From the NCBI RefSeq assembly GCF_007859915.1, contig NZ_SJPM01000009.1, forward strand, positions 49,924 to 113,923: a DNA stretch of 64,000 nucleotides, written 5' to 3'. Every line of letters starts with the position of its first letter. Position 1 is the stretch's first letter. The position numbers were made by a program, and so were the translations under genes. The DNA comes from Neorhodopirellula pilleata (GTDB lineage Bacteria; Planctomycetota; Planctomycetia; Pirellulales; Pirellulaceae). This document shows positions 58,229-64,000 of this stretch, piece after piece. The notes below the pieces were generated by a model that saw only the letters and a program-made list of their open reading frames with translations, had not been told where the DNA came from and made no database searches.

Positions 58229-60328
58229 TCATGGAGCCGGATAAGGCAATTCGGAGGGGAGGTTTTCGAACCGATCGATCGTTGCCGGTTCGGCTAAATC
58301 GTAGGGTTCGACGTAAAGTTCAAACGGTTCGATCGTCCCTTCCTCGGCAAAGATTTGGGGTTGTTCATTCGGGTACGCCAGCTCGAACGGAGTGATGCCC
58401 ACGTCACCGATTAACTGCATTCCATGAGAGCCCTCATTGATCCGGCAGCGAGGATGGTGATTGGGGCACTTGGGATCGCAGCACTTCGGGGATTGCGGAC
58501 AGCAACTCGCGTATGGAATCGAATCGAGTTGATTGCCGGCGACCCGATACGCAATCTGTTCCCGTGGTGTGCCATGGTAGGTGGGGCAAATCAGTTCCGG
58601 CTTGAGGAACACGATCAACTCGCTTTCACGAACCTCCGTCGTATGGTTTTGAAACAACTTGCCGACATACTTGATGTCTCGCAGCCAAGGCACGCCACCG
58701 ACGGTTTCGTTGATCGTTTTTTGCCTCAATCCACCGAGGACGAACATGTGACCGTTGCGAACCCGAACCGTTGTTTCCGCCGTTCGACTATCGATGACGG
58801 GATTGTCGTTGATAAAGTCAGTCACGACGCTGTATTCCGGTTGAACCTTCATCTCGATCGTGTCGTCGTTGCTGATCCGGGGAGTGACTTTAAGGATGAT
58901 CCCGGCGTCTTCGAACTCGACTTGGGCGAAAACAACGTTGGATTGCTGCACCGGCGAGGCGGCAATTACGGGGATTCGTTGAACGATTTTGATCGACGCT
59001 TCCCGTCGGTCGGCGGTCGTGATGGAAGGGTCAGCCAACAGTTTGGCTTCGGACGTCGAATCGAGCGCGTTCAAGAAAGCCCTCGCGTCAAAGTTATCGC
59101 TCAGCGTCCGCAATCCGATCGACGCGGCCCCGCTGGCGCCGCCGGTGGAGAACCCGACGGCCTCGCTCACGTTGCCTGCAAACTCTGAGAGCGGCGTACC
59201 ATCGACCGTATTCAAACGAAAATTCCGTGACCAATCCACGCCTAACGCCTCGAGTTCTTTCAAACCGACGTCGTAGATCATGGTGGTGATTCGCACCTGA
59301 GCGCGGGGCAGGTCGAGTTGCTGAAACGCTTCGGCGGCAAGGCTCAGTTCTTCGGGCGTGCCCTTCACCATGATCCGGTTTTCTTCTTTATAAACCGCCA
59401 CGATCGGGCCTTCGATCGGCGAGCTACCGCCGCCCGCCGATGCACCGCCGTCCGCAGGAGCGCCGGCAAGTTGTCCGTTGCCGAGAGCTTGAGTCAGCGC
59501 CACCGCCATCTCGGAGGCTTCGGTGTACTGTGGTGTGAAATACGCGATTCGCAGTGGTGCCCAAACACCTCCGTTGCCCGCCAGCGCGGACACGTTGGTG
59601 TCAATCGTGCCCTGTGAGTCAGAGCTCGAGGTCGCCATCGGTGACACGCGTCCGCTCGCTCCGATACTCGCGAACATTTGCTCGACCTGATCGATCCGAT
59701 CGGGGGTGTCGATCACCAGCACACGGTCGCGACCGAACGATTGGATCCGCCCTCGATCGCTGAGCAACATTTTGGCGGCATCGATCGTCGAGGACCGCTG
59801 GGTATCATCGGCAATCATCAGTGGCAGAGTACGAGAACGAAACTCCGGACTGCTCGTGCCGACTTCTTCGATCGGCATGACGATTAAACTGTTGCCCGCT
59901 GCGGTATATCCGTATCCAGACGAAGTCAAGATTGCCGACAAGACATCACGCAGGGGAGCGTCGTTGAATACGCCCGATACGGTGCCTTCGACTTTCTCAC
60001 CAGCGACGATGTTGATCCGCCACAGATCCGACAACAAGAAAACCACCTCTTGCAGCGAGGTCTTGCGAAACGTGATGCTGCCACGTTGGTTCAAGGCCTC
60101 ATCGATCGTGACGAGCGACGAACGCAGCGATGTCTCCTCGTCGGGACGAGCGTTGGGCTGGATGAAAGACGCTTGGGGAGTCGGATCTTGACCCATGATG
60201 TCGGATCCGCCAACTATCAACCAGCAGATGGACGCGCCCCAAACGAGCGTCCGCAAACGAACCCAGTTGGGACTTCGTCGCTTTCGATCGTGGGGGACTT
60301 GAAAGTCCCGTTTGCCGTCCGTGGCCAT
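58229..60328 (-). CDS. Secretin of a type IV pilus / type II secretion system with Cys-His tail
   Basis: A 699-residue outer-membrane secretin. After a signal-anchor come an STN-type domain (TSLQEVVFLLSDLWRINIVA), N domains (SLIVMPIEEV) and the conserved secretin barrel with LLADPSITTADRREASIKIV, GIILKVTPRISNDD and VPWLRDIKYVGKLFQ. Residues 608-628 hold six cysteines and two histidines (CC-x5-CC-x3-C-x2-HH-x2-C), followed by an acidic tail repeating PFELYVEPYDL-like words. The tail is not part of known secretins and may bind a metal or a partner. It sits between the PilO and PilP-like genes. Confidence 0.9.
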   Translation of the reverse strand: MATDGKRDFQVPHDRKRRSPNWVRLRTLVWGASICWLIVGGSDIMGQDPTPQASFIQPNARPDEETSLRSSLVTIDEALNQRGSITFRKTSLQEVVFLLSDLWRINIVAGEKVEGTVSGVFNDAPLRDVLSAILTSSGYGYTAAGNSLIVMPIEEVGTSSPEFRSRTLPLMIADDTQRSSTIDAAKMLLSDRGRIQSFGRDRVLVIDTPDRIDQVEQMFASIGASGRVSPMATSSSDSQGTIDTNVSALAGNGGVWAPLRIAYFTPQYTEASEMAVALTQALGNGQLAGAPADGGASAGGGSSPIEGPIVAVYKEENRIMVKGTPEELSLAAEAFQQLDLPRAQVRITTMIYDVGLKELEALGVDWSRNFRLNTVDGTPLSEFAGNVSEAVGFSTGGASGAASIGLRTLSDNFDARAFLNALDSTSEAKLLADPSITTADRREASIKIVQRIPVIAASPVQQSNVVFAQVEFEDAGIILKVTPRISNDDTIEMKVQPEYSVVTDFINDNPVIDSRTAETTVRVRNGHMFVLGGLRQKTINETVGGVPWLRDIKYVGKLFQNHTTEVRESELIVFLKPELICPTYHGTPREQIAYRVAGNQLDSIPYASCCPQSPKCCDPKCPNHHPRCRINEGSHGMQLIGDVGITPFELAYPNEQPQIFAEEGTIEPFELYVEPYDLAEPATIDRFENLPSELPYPAP

Positions 60329-60409
60329 GAGTGTTCCGGTAAAAGCGAGTCGATTCTCATTAAGTTGATGGCCTATCCAATGAGGAGAAGACCACTCTTT
60401 GGATTGGCT

Positions 60410-61033
60410 CTAAGTGAATGTCTCTTCAATAGGTTCAGGGGCGAGTTCGAGTCCGTAAAGCGTCAGGTTGACTTCAAGGATGACATCGTCGCCGGTGCCT
60501 CCGTAGGGTTTCAGGTCCATCGTTTCCAGGCTCATCAACCAATGGTGATCAGTCAGCGATTCAACCATCGAAAGAACGTTGTCGAATTTTCCCGTCACGG
60601 ATAATGTCAACGCATGAGAGTGTAGTTCGAATTCGGATTCGGCTCCTAGTTCATAGATATCTCGGTTGCGAGGATCGTCGTCTTGTTCGGCCCATGCTCG
60701 TCGCTGTCCGTCTTGAATTTCCAACGAACGTAGACTGCCGGCGTGATCGCGAACGATGCGAATGACTTCATCACGTACCGAACCGATCTTGGTTGGGGTG
60801 ACGTTTTGACCGATCAATTCTCGTTTCTGCTTCTCTAATGCGTTCTCGATCCGTTGCAACCTTTCACTTCGCTGTTGAGTGTCGGTAAATTCTTGCTCGA
60901 GTTCCCTCAGTTCTCGATTCTCGTCCCTCAAACGAAAACCTTCATCGACCTTTGGGTAGCCGATCACCACCAATGCGATCAAACTGACGCCAGCAACAGT
61001 CGCTCGGATTACCCGATCGTTCGGCTTAATCAT
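60410..61033 (-). CDS. PilO-like pilus assembly protein
   Basis: A 207-residue inner-membrane protein. A single N-terminal helix (VIRATVAGVSLIALVVIGYP) is followed by a coiled coil (FRLRDENRELRELEQEFTDT) and a ferredoxin-like C-terminal domain (LTLSVTGKFDNVLSMVESLT). This is the PilO/GspM layout. It overlaps the PilM-PilN gene by eight bases. PilO joins PilN in the inner-membrane platform that connects PilM to PilP and the secretin. Confidence 0.82.
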   Translation of the reverse strand: MIKPNDRVIRATVAGVSLIALVVIGYPKVDEGFRLRDENRELRELEQEFTDTQQRSERLQRIENALEKQKRELIGQNVTPTKIGSVRDEVIRIVRDHAGSLRSLEIQDGQRRAWAEQDDDPRNRDIYELGAESEFELHSHALTLSVTGKFDNVLSMVESLTDHHWLMSLETMDLKPYGGTGDDVILEVNLTLYGLELAPEPIEETFT

Positions 61034-62660
61034 CTTGAAACTCCTGGTCCGGTTGAGTGGTTTGTTCGCTGGTGCTTAAAGCGGTCCACGACAGACGAAT
61101 GTTGAACTGAGACTCGTTTTCTTCCGACCCGAGCATGGTTCCCAGCAAGGCGACCTGGGTGACGCCGGGAATGCGACGCAAGTAATTCACGATTTCGTAG
61201 ATTTCGGACTCGTGCGGAGTCTTTCCGGTCAACTGAATCGACCGTTCCCCCTCCAGCCGGATCGACTGCAACGACGAACGCGGCGGTAAACACTGTGTGA
61301 TTTGTTTGACCAAGATCGCCATCGGGACTGGGCGAGTTTTGCCTTGGATCGTTTGAAGGTGTTCGACCCATCGCTGATCGCTTTGCAAAGACGCCATCCG
61401 GACACGAGTTTGCCGCATTTGCGTTTCGACAAGTCCTCGTTGTTCCCGCTTCTGTTGAGCTTGTCGTTGCAATCCGCCGACCCACAATGAAAGCCCAACC
61501 AGGACAATTGCTGCTGTGACCGCCGGCCACCATGTCAATGCCAACGATCGCCATTTGGATATTTTGACGTCACGACGGATCGACTGCAGAAGGTCCGGAG
61601 GTTCTTGCTGAATTGCCGTGTGAAGCAAGGGCAAAATCGCCGCGACGCCCACAATGCTGTCCGATTCGATTTCGGGGGCCACTTCCACGATCATAAAAGC
61701 AGCGGGTAACTTCAGCTCAACGGCACGGAGTTTTTGAGGGTTGTGTTCATCTTGAACAGCAAAGTGTTCCAGCACGGGCGTGATCTTTTGCGGTGGACCG
61801 CCCAGGTACAAATCACTGAGTTCGCTCTGCACCATCCTGCGGTGGCGCAAGCAGAAACGTCGCAATCTCGCCAAGTGATGGTCGATCGCCTTGGCAAATG
61901 TTTCTGAATCGTGAGCTGCGGCAGGGCGATAGTCCAACAGCAAACGTCCTTGGTGAGCGATCCCCACTTCCCAAGAACGTCCGAACGAGTCGGCAATCAA
62001 GATCGGTTTGTCTTGATCGATTCCCAACATCCCGACCAGTCGCGCGAGACTGACCAAGGATGGTTCGATCCACGCGACGTTCACATCGTTGTCGGCGAAC
62101 GCTCGATATAGCGATTGCAAACGGGTATGGTTACCCACCGAAGTCAACGCATGTTCGATTCCCGGTTGCAGTGATTCGCGAACCTGACCGGTCAATTTCT
62201 CACCGGGTCCCAATTGCAAGTAGCGAGGAATACGACTCGCCAAAGCACTGAGTTCTTGGTCGACGTGTTCGATCGTACCGGTCGAAATTCTCGTGACACA
62301 AAAGTCACCGCTAAGAGAAACGGCGACCGGGTCCGAATTGAGCTGATGACGCATAGCGAGCGATTTAATCGCTTGCCGCAGTCGCTCGTTTCCCTCTCCT
62401 TCAAGCCAATCTGCCGGTACTTCGCCGTGTTCTTCAGTCGCAACCAACGATTCGTGATCAATCACGATGCGAGCGGGAACCCCCGTGGCAATCTCTGCGA
62501 CCGCCAGCACAATGCGATCGTGTTCGACCCGAAAAGCAAATTTTTTCGTGACCAGCCCGTCCGCCGATACTCTCGGTACCAGACAGGCTACCATATCCTC
62601 ATCCCTCGCCGCCGCTGACGACTTGACCACAGCTAGGGAGGAAGAAAGCGGAACAAACAT
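61026..62660 (-). CDS. PilM-PilN fusion (GspL-like) assembly protein
   Basis: A 544-residue protein. Residues 1-370 form an actin-like ASHKA domain resembling PilM (LVGMLGIDQDKPILIADSFG, SWEVGIAHQGRLLLDYRPAA). A membrane helix follows at 376-396 (VTAAIVLVGLSLWVGGL), then a coiled coil and a PilN-like ferredoxin domain (LPPRSSLQSIRLEGERSIQL, YEIVNYLRRIPGVTQVALLG). PilM and PilN are separate proteins in most type IV pilus systems and joined in GspL, so a fused arrangement fits. It is the first gene of the operon. Confidence 0.83.
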   Translation of the reverse strand: MFVPLSSSLAVVKSSAAARDEDMVACLVPRVSADGLVTKKFAFRVEHDRIVLAVAEIATGVPARIVIDHESLVATEEHGEVPADWLEGEGNERLRQAIKSLAMRHQLNSDPVAVSLSGDFCVTRISTGTIEHVDQELSALASRIPRYLQLGPGEKLTGQVRESLQPGIEHALTSVGNHTRLQSLYRAFADNDVNVAWIEPSLVSLARLVGMLGIDQDKPILIADSFGRSWEVGIAHQGRLLLDYRPAAAHDSETFAKAIDHHLARLRRFCLRHRRMVQSELSDLYLGGPPQKITPVLEHFAVQDEHNPQKLRAVELKLPAAFMIVEVAPEIESDSIVGVAAILPLLHTAIQQEPPDLLQSIRRDVKISKWRSLALTWWPAVTAAIVLVGLSLWVGGLQRQAQQKREQRGLVETQMRQTRVRMASLQSDQRWVEHLQTIQGKTRPVPMAILVKQITQCLPPRSSLQSIRLEGERSIQLTGKTPHESEIYEIVNYLRRIPGVTQVALLGTMLGSEENESQFNIRLSWTALSTSEQTTQPDQEFQDD

Positions 62661-62905
62661 TCAGAAAGCAAACCAAAGGTTTGAGATCGAGGAAAATTGC
62701 CTACAATGACGCCGAACCGCTAAGTCGTCCGACACGGAACCGTCTATCTTTCATTTCGGCAGACCGCATACTATGAACGCATTGTCAGCGCGTTTAAACG
62801 ATTGTTCGGAATCCAATACATGGCCCTTCTTGATGGATTGGATCGCCTGAAACCTGATGCGACGATTTTACCGATGAATCCGTGTTCCTATTTGGAAATC
62901 CCGTT

Positions 62906-63583
62906 ATGACCGTTCGTTCTCTTAGCTGCCCTCAGTGCAAAACATCGATCAACATCCCCGCTGCGATGCAAACCGCACGTTGTCCGGCATGCGGCAAGGT
63001 CTTCGCAACGAGTGCGGGCGGTTCAAATCCTACACCTTCCGGTTCTCATTCGGACGCACTCAAACAGGCTAACGATTCCCAAGAAAATCAAGCCGGGGGC
63101 AAGTCCAGCGATCCGATCATGATTTATGCATCGGTCGGCGGAGCGTTACTGTTGTTGATGATCGCGGGCGTGGCGGGCGTGCTTTTGTTCGCTCCGACTC
63201 GGTCACCAGTGGAAACGGAATCGACAGCCGAAGCGACGCAACCGGTGCTGCGGGAGCCAACCGAAGAAGAGTTGGCTTCGCTCACGATCGTTAAAATTCC
63301 CGAAGACCGACGCCGACGGATCTACGACGAAATGCGGGCAACCGCCAAAATCACGACTGAAAAACCTTTGATGCTTCCCGACGGTCGCGTGCGAACCAGC
63401 GTCGAAGGCATGCTCGAAGACACCTCCGAATATTCGATCAAACAACTCGCTGCGCTGCACGACGTGTCCGAACAAGATGTCCGCGACATCGTTACCGAAG
63501 GTGACCTCAAGAATTGGGACCCGTCCGGCCGCAGCCGAGCCTACCGAAATGGCAAACGAATTGACGGTACCCCATCACCTTAA
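62906..63583 (+). CDS. Zinc-ribbon membrane protein
   Basis: A 225-residue protein from ATG 62906 (a GTG at 62882 is upstream in frame). The N-terminal zinc ribbon is CPQC, 14 residues, CPAC. A Ser/Gly/Asn-rich linker leads into one membrane helix (YASVGGALLLLMIAGVAGVLLF). The outer or periplasmic part contains EEELASLTIVKIPEDRRRRI and an HTH-like SIKQLAALHDVSEQDVRDI. The layout recurs among planctomycete signalling-type small proteins, without known function. It stands opposite the pil operon, divergent from the PilM-PilN gene. Confidence 0.75.
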   Translation: MTVRSLSCPQCKTSINIPAAMQTARCPACGKVFATSAGGSNPTPSGSHSDALKQANDSQENQAGGKSSDPIMIYASVGGALLLLMIAGVAGVLLFAPTRSPVETESTAEATQPVLREPTEEELASLTIVKIPEDRRRRIYDEMRATAKITTEKPLMLPDGRVRTSVEGMLEDTSEYSIKQLAALHDVSEQDVRDIVTEGDLKNWDPSGRSRAYRNGKRIDGTPSP

Positions 63584-63620
63584 GGCGGCTAAGCCGCAAA
63601 CGCACAAGCCCGACTCGCAA

Positions 63621-63744
63621 CGGCGTGTTGATTTAGGACGCGTTTGGGCGTTTTCGTTTAACGGCAAGCCGCAGGCGCCTGCGTTTTCAAATTCTGTCGC
63701 CTGCGGCTTGCCGTTAAACGATTCAGTCAACAGACCGGCAAGCG
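63621..63744. repeat. Long hairpin, GTTGATTTA-type ends, core type I
   Basis: The left end CGGCGTGTTGATTTAGG and right end CAGTCAACAGACCGGCAAGC flank a perfect 23-base inverted repeat, 63655-63677 with 63698-63720 (TTTAACGGCAAGCCGCAGGC), the same as at 27959. Confidence 0.9.
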
Positions 63745-63834
63745 AGTGGAATTGCTGGTATCAAAAAGTTTGGAACGAATTCCCTCGCTTGCGCGTTTTG
63801 AAGTTGCGTTTTTGCCTGTGGCATTGGTTTATCG

Positions 63835-63888
63835 TAACCCGAAGCGTAAGCGAGGGATGAGTCAATATCAATTATCCCTCGCTTACGC
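63835..63888. repeat. Hairpin, core type II without GTTGATTTA ends
   Basis: GCGTAAGCGAGGGAT (63844-63858) pairs perfectly with ATCCCTCGCTTACGC (63874-63888); 15 bases separate the arms. It is preceded by TAACCCGAA as in the other type II cores, but the outer GTTGATTTA ends are missing. Confidence 0.85.
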
Positions 63889-64000
63889 AGCTCACTGTAC
63901 CACACAAGTCGGTGAGAGCAGCTTGAAGTTTTAGTGGAGAATCGCTTGGGGGAGGCTTTTCTTTTGTCGGTCAGCGTCGAATGATGCAACGCCAAATTTG

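Larger units (their letters stand above)
63584..64000. other. Repeat-rich right end of the window
   Basis: No gene is supported. It contains the two hairpins listed at 63621 and 63835. Further partial copies of the type II core (CCCTCGCTTGCGCG at 63782-63795) hint at decayed elements. The last 100 bases show nothing recognisable. Confidence 0.7.

Noticed and set aside
1..64000. tRNA, rRNA or riboswitch
   Set aside because: No tRNA T-loop and acceptor combination, rRNA core sequence or known riboswitch core was recognised by eye; a covariance-model scan would be needed to exclude weak ones.

Overview
The window reads as a chromosomal stretch of a planctomycete, most likely a Rhodopirellula-like member of the Pirellulales. 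The markers are DUF1559 prepilin-like proteins, formylglycine sulfatases, a DUF1549/DUF1553 cytochrome-like protein paired with a DUF1501 protein, a DUF1080 protein, an SHD1-domain protein and intergenic DNA full of palindromes. This is inferred from gene families only. No rRNA, tRNA, CRISPR array, prophage or transposase gene was found.

Layout. 1-918: tail of a DUF1559 gene plus its partner lipoprotein. 960-4299 (-): phosphate uptake operon pstSCAB. 4650-9389: small secreted or stress-type genes (ArsR regulator, DUF892 ferritin-like protein, two small lipoproteins, a DUF1328 membrane peptide), a shortened HAD hydrolase and a diadenylate cyclase carrying its own YbbR/CdaR-like domain, and a remnant of a cysteine hydrolase. 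9945-11424: second DUF1559-lipoprotein pair. 11462-15984 (-): sufR-sufC-sufB-sufD. 16214-18550: sugar dehydrogenase, 2-hydroxyacid dehydrogenase and a small protein. 18551-19142: a nest of inverted repeats. 19143-21517 (-): ferredoxin-NADP reductase and glgC. 21717-24676: SHD1 protein and protoporphyrinogen oxidase. 24665-26388 (-): metallophosphoesterase and SixA-like phosphatase. 26464-37896: PQQ-propeller protein, error-prone polymerase DnaE2 (-), TM2 protein, secreted protein, aminotransferase (-), sulfatase and an OprP-type porin, followed by a cysteine-rich secreted protein.

38746-49125 is the most coherent accessory unit: a LysR regulator diverges from a seven-gene operon encoding an MFS transporter, a Gfo/Idh/MocA-cyclase fusion, a DUF1537 acid-sugar kinase, a class II aldolase-type decarboxylase, an ABM protein, an isopropylmalate-dehydrogenase-like enzyme and a secreted DUF5060 glycoside hydrolase. 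Four of the genes are joined by 4-base stop/start overlaps. It looks like a pathway that releases a sugar outside, imports an acid, oxidises it, phosphorylates it and decarboxylates it to a triose phosphate.

49162-57601 holds the DUF1501 and DUF1549/DUF1553 pair (-), a second sulfatase, a membrane protein and a DUF1080 protein. 57685-62660 (-) is a type IV pilus or type II secretion assembly operon (PilM-PilN fusion, PilO, secretin, PilP-like), which could serve the DUF1559 pseudopilin-like proteins. The window ends with a zinc-ribbon membrane protein and more palindromes.

The most unusual signal lies between genes. Long hairpins with different cores share the same GTTGATTTA/TAAATCAAC ends, and heptamer tandem arrays are attached to a shared hairpin module beginning GTAGGCTGGGT. 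Another repeat overlaps the stop codons of several genes.
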